Below are positions 50,899 through 58,773 of a stretch of DNA of 64,000 bases, piece after piece; position 1 is the stretch's first letter; every line of letters begins with the position of its first letter. Under the pieces are notes generated by a model. The model had not been told where the DNA came from and searched no databases. It saw nothing but the letters and a program-made list of their open reading frames with translations. A program made the translations under genes and the position numbers. Source of the stretch: an uncultured Oscillospiraceae bacterium (GTDB taxonomy: Bacteria; Bacillota; Clostridia; Oscillospirales; Oscillospiraceae); contig CAMVRT010000013.1 of NCBI GenBank assembly GCA_947169975.1, positions 1 to 64,000 on the forward strand, read 5' to 3'.

Positions 50899-52113
50899 TT
50901 GGCTGCATTGAGATACTGGGTCTGGCTGACGTCGGTGCCGGGATTGAGCAACCGGAGCCGGCTGCAGCTGCTGGCGCATTTTTCCTCGCCGGAGGACGTA
51001 TACTACGCAGACGCGGAGGAGGCCATGCGCGCCGGGTTGAGCCGGGAGCAGGCTACCCGCCTGGATGACCGCTCCATGGAGCGGACGGACGCGATCCTGG
51101 CCGATTGCGCAAAGAAGGATATCTTCATTGTCACCATGGACGACGCCGCCTATCCGGCCAGACTGCGCAGCATTTTTGATCCGCCTGTACTGCTGTACGG
51201 CAAGGGCGCCATGCCGCTTTTTGATGAGGAGGCCGCCGTGTCGGTGGTAGGCACCCGGGATGCCACGCCTTACGGCCGCCACTGCGCCGGGGAGTTGAGC
51301 TACGAAATGGCCAAAAGCGGCGCGCTGATCGTGTCCGGCATGGCCAAGGGCGTTGACGCGGAGGCTCACCGCGGCGCCTTGCGCGCCGGCGGCTTTACGG
51401 CGGCGGTGCTGGGCTGCGGCGTGGACATCGCCTATCCGGAGGTCAACCGCAGACTGTATGAGGATATCGCCGCCACAGGCGTGCTGCTGTCGGAGTACGC
51501 CCCGGGCACATTACCGGAGGGCTGGCGCTTTCCTGCCCGGAACCGGATCATCAGCGGCTTGAGCGTGGCCACGCTGGTGGTGGAAGCGCCGGAGAAAAGC
51601 GGCGCGCTGATCACTGCCCGGACGGCGCTGGATCAGGGACGGGACGTGTTTGCCGTTCCCGGCGCCATTGACGCCCCGGGCAGTAAGGGCTGCAACCAGC
51701 TGATCCGCAGCAGCGCCGGCCTGGTGACGTCGGCATGGGATCTGCTGAGCGAATTGGAATATCGCTTTCCCCACAAGCTGCATATGGCGGAGGGGAAGAT
51801 GCCGACCGTCCCCCATGAGACGGCGGAGGTGGTGCCCGGCACGGCAGAGCCGGTGCAGGCGCTGCCGGTACTGACAAGGGAACAACTGCGGGGCCTGACG
51901 GAAGATCAGCTCCGTGTGATGCGGGCGCTGAACGCCGACTGTCCCACACTGACGGACGAGCTGGCGGAGCAGACGCAGCTGCCGGTGCGGCGCGTGCTGG
52001 CGGCATTGACAGTTTTAGAGATCGACGGCTTTGTCCGCCCTGACGGAGCGCGGTGCTTCGTCCGCGCGGCAGAGCTGCCTCAGGAGGAGAAGGAACATGG
52101 CAAAGAAGGCTGA
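50899..52113 (+). CDS. dprA: DNA-processing protein DprA
   Basis: A 404-residue protein that loads RecA on incoming single-stranded DNA in transformation. A SAM-like N-terminal region is followed by the Rossmann core with VGTRDATPYG, SGMAKGVDAEAHRGAL and FPARNRIISGLS. A C-terminal winged-helix (about 325-390) is present. The start is TTG behind GGGAGG. topA starts inside its last codons. The dprA-topA-trmFO order is common in Firmicutes. Confidence 0.96.
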   Translation: MAALRYWVWLTSVPGLSNRSRLQLLAHFSSPEDVYYADAEEAMRAGLSREQATRLDDRSMERTDAILADCAKKDIFIVTMDDAAYPARLRSIFDPPVLLYGKGAMPLFDEEAAVSVVGTRDATPYGRHCAGELSYEMAKSGALIVSGMAKGVDAEAHRGALRAGGFTAAVLGCGVDIAYPEVNRRLYEDIAATGVLLSEYAPGTLPEGWRFPARNRIISGLSVATLVVEAPEKSGALITARTALDQGRDVFAVPGAIDAPGSKGCNQLIRSSAGLVTSAWDLLSELEYRFPHKLHMAEGKMPTVPHETAEVVPGTAEPVQALPVLTREQLRGLTEDQLRVMRALNADCPTLTDELAEQTQLPVRRVLAALTVLEIDGFVRPDGARCFVRAAELPQEEKEHGKEG

Positions 52114-54319
52114 AAAGAAACTGGTGATCGTGGAGTCCCCCGCCAAGGCAAAGACCATCGGCAAATATCTGGGCGCCGGCTATGAGGTCAAGGCCTGCAT
52201 GGGCCACCTGCGGGATCTGCCCAAGAGCACCATCGGCGTGGACGTGGACAACGATTTCGAGCCCAATTACCGCCCCATCAAGGGCAAAGAGGATATTATC
52301 CGCGATCTGCGGAAGGCGGCCCAGGCCAGCGACGTGGTCTATCTGGCAACCGACCCGGACCGTGAGGGCGAGGCCATTTCCTGGCACCTCCAGCACCTGC
52401 TGGAGCTGGACGACAAGAAGGCCCAGCGCGTCACTTTTAATGAAATCACCCCTCGTGTGGTGACGGAGAGCATTGCCAGGCCCCGTCCCATCGACCTGGA
52501 TCTGGTGGATGCCCAGCAGGCCCGCCGGGTGCTGGATCGCATCGTGGGCTACCAGATCTCTCCTCTGATGTGGAAGAAGATCCGCCGCGGCCTCAGCGCC
52601 GGCCGCGTGCAGAGCGTGGCTGCCCGCATGGTGGACGACCGTGACCGGGAGATCGAGACCTTTGAGCCCAAGGAATACTGGACGCTGGATGCCCTGCTGA
52701 AGAACCGGGAGGGTGCGGAGTTCACCGTCCATTATTACGGCAAGAACGGCAAGAAGTATGAGCCCTCCACCGAAAAAGAGGTGGAGACGCTGAAAGCGGA
52801 GCTGACTGACCTCCCCTTCACGGTGGACAGCGTCAAGCGCGCCGACAAGCAGCGCTCGCCGGCGCCGCCCTTCACCACCTCCACCATGCAGCAGGAGGCC
52901 TCCCGCAAGCTGAACATGACGCCCCGTCGCACCATGGCCATTGCCCAGCAGCTCTATGAGGGCGTGGATATCACCGGCGAGGGCACCGTTGGCCTTATCA
53001 CCTATATGCGTACCGACTCCCTGCGTGTGTCCGTCGAAGCACAGCGTGAGGCCCGTGCCTTTATTGACGGCCGTTACGGTTCCGATTACCGCCCCGGCAG
53101 CTACCGCCAGTTCAAGGCCAAGGCCGGTGCGCAGGATGCCCATGAGGCCATCCGGCCCAGCAACGTGAATCTGACGCCCGAGCAGGTCAAGGGAGACCTT
53201 TCCGGCGAACAATACCGACTCTACCGCCTGATCTGGAGCCGCTTCCTGGCCAGCCAGATGGCCAACGCCGTGTATGACAGCGTCAGCGTGGAGGTCATGG
53301 CGGGCAGGCATGCCTTTCGCGCCAGTGCCAGCACGCTGAAATTTGCCGGCTACACCGCCGTATACGAGGAGAGCCGGGACGAGGATCGGGAGGAGAAGGA
53401 GATGTCTCTGCCGGAGCTGTCCGCCGGCGAGAGCGTCACGCCGCTGGACTTCGTGTCCGGCCAGCATTTCACCCAGCCCCCCGCCCACTATACCGAGGCA
53501 ACGCTGATCCGTGCCATGGAGGAGCAGGGCATCGGCCGGCCGTCCACCTATGCCCCCACCGTGTCCACCATTCTGGACCGGGGCTACGTGAGGAAGGACG
53601 GCAAGTATCTTTGCATCACCAATCTGGGCCATGCTGTCACGGACTGGATGGAAAAATACTTCACTGATATCGCCGATATGAAGTTTACCGCCCACATGGA
53701 GCGGCTGCTGGACAGCGTGGAGGAGGGCGAAACGCCCTGGAAGGACGTGCTGCGCGGCTTCTACGGCGACTTTGCCGGCCATCTGGGCCAGGCGGAGAAG
53801 AGCGAGTATGTGAAGATTCCCGACACCGTCAGCGACGAGATCTGCCCCGTCTGCGGCCGTCAGCTGGTGGAGAAGGAGGGGCGGTTCGGTCCGTTCCTGG
53901 CCTGCCCCGGCTTCCCGGAGTGCAGCTTCACCATGCCGCTGGTGGTGCAGATGCCCGGTCGCTGCCCCAAGTGCGGCGGGCGGCTGATGAAGCGCACCGG
54001 CGTGAGCAAAAAAAGCGGCAAGCAGTACACTTACTACTGCTGCGAGTTTACCAACAACCGGGGCGGCACAGCTACCTGTGACTTCATGACCTGGGACGTG
54101 CCGGTGAAGGATGACTGTCCCGCCTGCGGCCAGACCATGTTCAAACGGGCCGGACGGGGTTATAAGCGCCCCTTCTGCATCAACCCCGACTGCAGCAATT
54201 TCACCCCGGAGGATAAGCGGGGCTACTACAAGAAAGCAGATGACGGCGCCGAAAAGACCGCCGGAAAGACAGCAAAAAAGACCACCACCCGAAAGACCAC
54301 GAAAAAGGCGGAGAAATAA
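52097..54319 (+). CDS. topA: DNA topoisomerase I
   Basis: A 740-residue type IA enzyme that removes negative supercoils. The TOPRIM start KLVIVESPAKAKTIGKYL, the DPDREGEAISWHL acidic motif and the active-site tyrosine Y303 in GLITYMRTDSLR are intact. Three C-terminal zinc-ribbon units follow, starting CPVCGRQLV, CPKCGGRLM and CPACGQTMF, and then a Lys/Thr-rich tail. The start overlaps dprA by 17 nt. Confidence 0.98.
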   Translation: MAKKAEKKLVIVESPAKAKTIGKYLGAGYEVKACMGHLRDLPKSTIGVDVDNDFEPNYRPIKGKEDIIRDLRKAAQASDVVYLATDPDREGEAISWHLQHLLELDDKKAQRVTFNEITPRVVTESIARPRPIDLDLVDAQQARRVLDRIVGYQISPLMWKKIRRGLSAGRVQSVAARMVDDRDREIETFEPKEYWTLDALLKNREGAEFTVHYYGKNGKKYEPSTEKEVETLKAELTDLPFTVDSVKRADKQRSPAPPFTTSTMQQEASRKLNMTPRRTMAIAQQLYEGVDITGEGTVGLITYMRTDSLRVSVEAQREARAFIDGRYGSDYRPGSYRQFKAKAGAQDAHEAIRPSNVNLTPEQVKGDLSGEQYRLYRLIWSRFLASQMANAVYDSVSVEVMAGRHAFRASASTLKFAGYTAVYEESRDEDREEKEMSLPELSAGESVTPLDFVSGQHFTQPPAHYTEATLIRAMEEQGIGRPSTYAPTVSTILDRGYVRKDGKYLCITNLGHAVTDWMEKYFTDIADMKFTAHMERLLDSVEEGETPWKDVLRGFYGDFAGHLGQAEKSEYVKIPDTVSDEICPVCGRQLVEKEGRFGPFLACPGFPECSFTMPLVVQMPGRCPKCGGRLMKRTGVSKKSGKQYTYYCCEFTNNRGGTATCDFMTWDVPVKDDCPACGQTMFKRAGRGYKRPFCINPDCSNFTPEDKRGYYKKADDGAEKTAGKTAKKTTTRKTTKKAEK

Positions 54320-55633
54320 ATGAGCCATGTGACCGTGATCGGTGCGGGCCTTGCCGGCAGCGAGTGTGCCTGGCAGCTGGCCCGGCGGGGTATCGAGGTG
54401 ACGCTGCGGGAGATGAAGCCCCTCAAAACCACCCCTGCCCACACAACGGAATACTATGCCGAGCTGTGCTGCTCCAACTCCCTGCGTTCGGATCAGCTGG
54501 AGAACGCCGTGGGGCTTTTGAAGGAGGAGCTGCGGCGGATGGACAGTCTCATCATCCGCTGCGCCGACGCCACCCGCGTTCCCGCCGGCGGCGCCCTGGC
54601 GGTGGACCGCCACGGCTTTTCCCGCATGGTGACGGAGGAGATCCGGAACCATCCCAACATCACCGTGATGCCCGGCGAGGTGACGGAGATCCCCGAGGGC
54701 GAGGTAGTTATCGCCTCCGGTCCCCTGACCTCCGACGCCCTGGCAGACAAGCTGACTGCCCTTTTCGGCGGCGATACCACCCTGCACTTTTATGATGCTG
54801 CCGCCCCGCTGGTGGCCTTCGACAACGTGGATATGTCCAGCGCCTACTTTGCCTCCCGCTATGACAAGGGGACGCCGGATTATATCAACTGCCCCATGAC
54901 GGAGGAGGAGTACAAGACGTTCTGGCGGGAGCTGATCTCCGCCCGGGAGGCGGAGGTCCACGGCTTTGACGATGGCGGCGTCTTCGAGGGCTGCATGCCC
55001 GTGGAGGTCATGGCCCGGCGGGGAGAGGACACCCTGCGTTTCGGACCGCTGAAGCCAAGGGGATTGCCGGATCCCAAGACAGGGCGGGAGCCCTATGCGG
55101 TGGTGCAGCTGCGAAAGGACAACGCCGAGGGCACGATCTACAACCTGGTGGGCTTCCAGACCCATCTCAAGTGGCCGGAGCAAAAGCGGGTGTTTTCCCT
55201 GATCCCCGCCCTGCGGGAAGCCCGGTTCCTGCGCTATGGCGTTATGCACCGCAACACCTATCTGGATTCCCCCCGGCTGCTGGATCGCTACTACCGTCTG
55301 CGCAGCGATCCGCGCATCTCCTTCGCCGGACAGATGACCGGCGTGGAGGGTTATGTGGAGTCCTGCGCCAGCGGCTTTCTGGTAGGCGTGGAGACGGCCC
55401 GCCGCCTCCAGGGCAAGGAACCGATCGACTTCCCGCAGGAGACGGCCATCGGCGCCCTGGGACTGTATGTCAGCGGCGGCAGTGTGGGCGACTTCCAGCC
55501 CATGAATATCAATTTCGGCATCATCCCGCCTCTGGGCTACCGGGTCAAGGGCAAGCGCAATAAAAATGCGGAGCTCTCCCGCCGGTCCCTGGAGATCATA
55601 GAGAATATAAAGAAAGAGGTTTTGAGCCGATGA
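54320..55633 (+). CDS. trmFO: Methylenetetrahydrofolate-tRNA-(uracil-5-)-methyltransferase TrmFO
   Basis: The 437-residue FAD enzyme methylates U54 of the tRNA T-loop using methylenetetrahydrofolate. The FAD-binding start VTVIGAGLAGSECAWQLARR, then ELCCSNSLRSD and the late AGQMTGVEGYVESCASGFL are family signatures. The ATG directly follows the topA stop, and its stop overlaps plsX by 4 nt. Confidence 0.97.
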   Translation: MSHVTVIGAGLAGSECAWQLARRGIEVTLREMKPLKTTPAHTTEYYAELCCSNSLRSDQLENAVGLLKEELRRMDSLIIRCADATRVPAGGALAVDRHGFSRMVTEEIRNHPNITVMPGEVTEIPEGEVVIASGPLTSDALADKLTALFGGDTTLHFYDAAAPLVAFDNVDMSSAYFASRYDKGTPDYINCPMTEEEYKTFWRELISAREAEVHGFDDGGVFEGCMPVEVMARRGEDTLRFGPLKPRGLPDPKTGREPYAVVQLRKDNAEGTIYNLVGFQTHLKWPEQKRVFSLIPALREARFLRYGVMHRNTYLDSPRLLDRYYRLRSDPRISFAGQMTGVEGYVESCASGFLVGVETARRLQGKEPIDFPQETAIGALGLYVSGGSVGDFQPMNINFGIIPPLGYRVKGKRNKNAELSRRSLEIIENIKKEVLSR

Positions 55634-56667
55634 AAATCATAATCGACGCCATGGGCGGCGACAACGCGCCACTGGAAATCGTAAAGGGCGCACTGGCAGC
55701 CCAGAAACGCTGGGGTGTGGACGTGCTGCTGACAGGCGACACGGTGGCCATCCTCAAGGCAATGGAGAGCTGCGGCGTCAAGGAGCTGCCTGCGGGTATG
55801 GAAATCGCCAACACCACCGAGACGGTGGAGATGTGCGACGATCCGGCCACGGTGTTCCGCCGCAAGAAGGACACCTCCATGGGCGTTGCCCTCCAGATGC
55901 TGCGGGACGGCAAGGGCGACGCAGTGGTCTCCGCGGGCTCCACCGGCGCGCTGCTCACCGGCGCCACGCTGATCGTAAAGCGGGTGCGGGGCATCCGCCG
56001 TGCCGCCATGGCACCCGTGATCCCCACCTCTACCGGCAAGGCGGTGCTCATCGACTGCGGCGCCAACGCCGAGTGCACGCCGGAATATCTGGTGCAGTTT
56101 GCCTATCTGGGCAACTTCTACGCCAGGCGCATTCTGGGGCTGGAGAGTCCCCGGGTGGGCCTTCTGAATATCGGCGCGGAGGACAGCAAGGGCACCGATC
56201 TCCAGAAGGAGACGCTCCACTGGCTGCAAAAAGCCGGGGAGAACGGTCACCTGAATTTCATCGGCAACATCGAGGCCAAGGAGGCCATCAAGGGCGGCTG
56301 CGACGTCATTGTGACGGACGGCTTCTCCGGCAACATCCTGCTCAAGACCATTGAGGGCACCGGCTCGCTGGCCGGCAGCGCCATCAAGTCCATTTTTATG
56401 AAGAACCCGCTGACCAAGCTGGCCGGACTAATCGTGAGGCCGGGTCTGAACGCCTTTAAAGCCATGCTGGATCCCAACAAGGTGGGCGGCACGGCGTTCA
56501 TCGGCATCTCCAAGCCGGTCATCAAGGCTCACGGCTCGTCCAACGCCGAGGCCATTGAAAACGCCGTGGGGCAGGCGAAGCAGTTTGCCGAAAGCGGCCT
56601 CATTGCCGACATCGAATCCCATGTGGAGCTGATGAAGGTGGAACGGGAAGAAACCGCCCATTCATAA
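55630..56667 (+). CDS. plsX: Phosphate acyltransferase PlsX
   Basis: A 345-residue enzyme that converts acyl-ACP to acyl-phosphate for phospholipid synthesis. The start MKIIIDAMGGDNAPLEIVKG and VSAGSTGALLTGATLIV are typical. It sits just upstream of acpP, the carrier it draws on, but acpP has its own promoter. Confidence 0.97.
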   Translation: MKIIIDAMGGDNAPLEIVKGALAAQKRWGVDVLLTGDTVAILKAMESCGVKELPAGMEIANTTETVEMCDDPATVFRRKKDTSMGVALQMLRDGKGDAVVSAGSTGALLTGATLIVKRVRGIRRAAMAPVIPTSTGKAVLIDCGANAECTPEYLVQFAYLGNFYARRILGLESPRVGLLNIGAEDSKGTDLQKETLHWLQKAGENGHLNFIGNIEAKEAIKGGCDVIVTDGFSGNILLKTIEGTGSLAGSAIKSIFMKNPLTKLAGLIVRPGLNAFKAMLDPNKVGGTAFIGISKPVIKAHGSSNAEAIENAVGQAKQFAESGLIADIESHVELMKVEREETAHS

Positions 56668-56687
56668 AAATGTTCATAAAATAGTTA

Positions 56688-56716
56688 TTGACAGAGATAG
56701 ACAATTGCCGTATGAT
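56688..56716 (+). promoter_or_regulatory. Promoter of acpP
   Basis: TTGACA (56688-56693) and TATGAT (56711-56716) with a 17-bp spacer, 38 nt before the ATG. Confidence 0.8.
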
Positions 56717-56753
56717 TGCCCCAGATAACACGGCGAAAGGAGGAAACACCCTC

Positions 56754-57002
56754 ATGACGATGGAAGAGATCTTCAAAACAATGCAGGGTCTCATTGCCGA
56801 GCAGTTTGCAATGGATGACGATGAGATCACCATGGACAGCTCTTTTGTGGATGATCTGGGCGCTGACAGCGTGGATCTGGTGGAGCTGGTGATGGCCATG
56901 GAGGAGGAGTTCGACATCGGCGAGATCCAGGAGGATGAGCTGTCTGCGCTTAAGACGGTGGGCGACTGCGTCCGCTATCTGAGCGGCAAGCTGGCCGACT
57001 GA
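56754..57002 (+). CDS. acpP: Acyl carrier protein
   Basis: An 82-residue acidic ACP. The phosphopantetheine serine is S39 in [20 protein letters not shown]. The first ATG (56754) is 9 nt after AAAGGAGG; a second ATG two codons on is less well spaced. It lies between plsX and rnc, as in many Firmicutes. Confidence 0.97.
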   Translation: MTMEEIFKTMQGLIAEQFAMDDDEITMDSSFVDDLGADSVDLVELVMAMEEEFDIGEIQEDELSALKTVGDCVRYLSGKLAD

Positions 57003-57029
57003 TTTGGTGATCGACGTTTGAAAAAAGTG

Positions 57030-57055
57030 ACCCCGCCTCCGGCGGGGTTTCCTTT
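57030..57055 (+). terminator. Terminator between acpP and rnc
   Basis: An 8-bp stem, ACCCCGCC / GGCGGGGT, with a TCC loop is followed by TT CC TTTTT. The rnc start is only 28 nt further, so some read-through is likely needed for rnc. Confidence 0.75.
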
Positions 57056-57082
57056 TTCAGGCGCCGGAGAAAGGAAGGCAAA

Positions 57083-57763
57083 ATGGAAACATTGGAAAAC
57101 CGGCTGGGCTACCGGTTCCGGGACAGGAACCTGCTGTGCGCAGCCATGATCCACAGCTCCTACGCCAATGAGCACCGGGGCAGCGGGTTGGAGAGCAACG
57201 AGCGTTTGGAATTTCTGGGCGACGCCGTGCTGGGCCTGGTGACGGGGGAGTATCTCTTCCGCACCCATCCCGACGCACCGGAGGGGGATCTGACCCGTAT
57301 GCGGGCGGCGCTGGTGTGCGAGGAAAGCCTGCATGAGGTGGCCGAGGCACTGGGCCTGGGCGCGTATCTCCGGCTGGGCCGGGGCGAGGAGAGCGGCGGC
57401 GGCCGCAGCAGACCGTCCATTCTGGCGGACGCCACCGAGTCCGTCTTTGCCGCGGTGTATCTGGACGGCGGCATGGAGGCCGCCAGCGCCCTGATTCACC
57501 GCGTGCTGCTGGAAAAGGGACGGGAGCAGGCGGTGGAGAGCCGCCGGCGGGACTATAAGACGGCCCTGCAGGAGGTGGTGCAGCGCAAGGCCAAGCAGGT
57601 GCTGCGCTACGAGATGATCGGCGCCTCCGGCCCGGATCACGACAAGGTGTTCACCTGCGCCGTGACGCTCAACGGCATTACGGTGGGCCAGGGCAGCGGC
57701 CACAGCAAAAAGGAGGCCGAGCAGAGTGCTGCCCGCGCCGCGCTGGAGCAGATCGGGGAATAA
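57083..57763 (+). CDS. rnc: Ribonuclease III
   Basis: A 226-residue double-stranded RNA endonuclease. The catalytic signature NERLEFLGDAVL is at 39-50 and the second acidic part DATESVFAAVYLD follows. The dsRNA-binding domain covers about 155-225 (DYKTALQEVVQ and GSGHSKKEAEQSAARAAL). No change to catalytic residues. Confidence 0.97.
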   Translation: METLENRLGYRFRDRNLLCAAMIHSSYANEHRGSGLESNERLEFLGDAVLGLVTGEYLFRTHPDAPEGDLTRMRAALVCEESLHEVAEALGLGAYLRLGRGEESGGGRSRPSILADATESVFAAVYLDGGMEAASALIHRVLLEKGREQAVESRRRDYKTALQEVVQRKAKQVLRYEMIGASGPDHDKVFTCAVTLNGITVGQGSGHSKKEAEQSAARAALEQIGE

Positions 57764-57774
57764 GGGAATCCGTA

Positions 57775-57811
57775 AGCGGAGTCGATGCCATCGGGCATCG
57801 GCTCTGCTTTT
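57775..57811 (+). terminator. Terminator of rnc
   Basis: A roughly 14-bp stem with a few G-T pairs (arms ending CGATGCC and GGCATCG, loop ATCG) is followed by TTTT. A second short hairpin, TCTGCC / GGGCAGA, comes directly after. Confidence 0.7.
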
Positions 57812-57854
57812 CTGCCGATGGGCAGAAATAGGTGTGGTAATTTTTGGCCGGTTG

Positions 57855-57863
57855 TGATATAAT
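57855..57863 (+). promoter_or_regulatory. Extended -10 promoter of uppP
   Basis: TGA followed by TATAAT (57858-57863) forms an extended -10 element; no clear -35 box. A long leader of about 65 nt follows. Confidence 0.55.
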
Positions 57864-57934
57864 CTCATGATACAGTAGAGTAGTATGGGCACGACGCCAT
57901 ATGCGGCGTGTGAATGAGGAAACGGAGGGGTTTT

Positions 57935-58765
57935 ATGTCTATCCTAACCGCCATCCTGCTGGGGCTGATCCAGGGCATTGCGGAGTTTTTGCCCATCTCC
58001 AGCTCCGGCCATCTGGCTATTGCCAAGCATCTGCTGGGGTTGAATGCCGAAGTGCCTGCGTTTTATGACGTGCTGCTTCATCTGGGCACGCTGCTGGCGG
58101 TCTTTGTGGCCTACTGGCAGGACATCAAGGACATGGTGCGGGAGTTCTTTCACGGTGTGGGTGACATTGCCCACCATCGCACGCCAACCCCGGTGCCGCC
58201 TGCCCGCCGTCTGATCCTGCTGATCATCATCGGCACGCTGCCGCTGTTTGCCGTGCTGCCCGTCCACAAGAAGATCGAAAGCCTGTCCGGCAGCATGCTG
58301 TTTGTCGGCCTGGCGCTGATTTTCACCGGCTTTTTGCTGTATATCTGCGATCTGTGGCGCAAGGGACGCAAGAACGAGCGCACTGCCACCTGGCTGGACG
58401 CGGTGGTGGTAGGCGTGGGGCAGGCCGTCGCCACCATGCCCGGCGTCTCCCGCTCCGGCATGACCATCACCGCCGGCTGCTTCTGCGGCTTTCAGCGCCG
58501 CTTCGCCGTCCGGTTTTCCTTCCTGCTGTCCATCCCCGCCATACTCGGCGCCAATATTCTCAGCCTGAAGGACGCACTTGAGAGCGGCGTTGACTGGGCT
58601 GAGGTACCTGTGTATCTGGTGGGCGTCATCGTGGCTGCCGTGGTGGGCTATCTGTGCATCCGCCTGCTGAAGTACATCGCCGACAAGGGCCGCTTCGGTG
58701 CCTTCGCCTACTATTGCTGGGCAGTGGGTCTGCTGACGCTGCTTTTGAACGTGATCATCAAGTGA
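57935..58765 (+). CDS. uppP: Undecaprenyl-diphosphatase (BacA/UppP type)
   Basis: A 276-residue membrane enzyme that turns undecaprenyl diphosphate into the monophosphate carrier for cell-wall synthesis. The family motifs are GLIQGIAEFLPISSSGHL at the start and MPGVSRSGMTITAGCFCGF in the second half, with about eight helices. The ATG at 57935 follows GGAGGGG. It can give bacitracin resistance when abundant. ftsK/spoIIIE follows after 8 nt. Confidence 0.96.
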   Translation: MSILTAILLGLIQGIAEFLPISSSGHLAIAKHLLGLNAEVPAFYDVLLHLGTLLAVFVAYWQDIKDMVREFFHGVGDIAHHRTPTPVPPARRLILLIIIGTLPLFAVLPVHKKIESLSGSMLFVGLALIFTGFLLYICDLWRKGRKNERTATWLDAVVVGVGQAVATMPGVSRSGMTITAGCFCGFQRRFAVRFSFLLSIPAILGANILSLKDALESGVDWAEVPVYLVGVIVAAVVGYLCIRLLKYIADKGRFGAFAYYCWAVGLLTLLLNVIIK

Positions 58766-58773
58766 GGGACGAT

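Noticed and set aside
51611-55249. A 1212-residue open frame on the minus strand
   Set aside because: It is antisense to dprA, topA and trmFO, all firmly identified. Long antisense frames are expected in this GC-rich, codon-biased sequence, and its product is low-complexity in Gly, His, Val and Leu.
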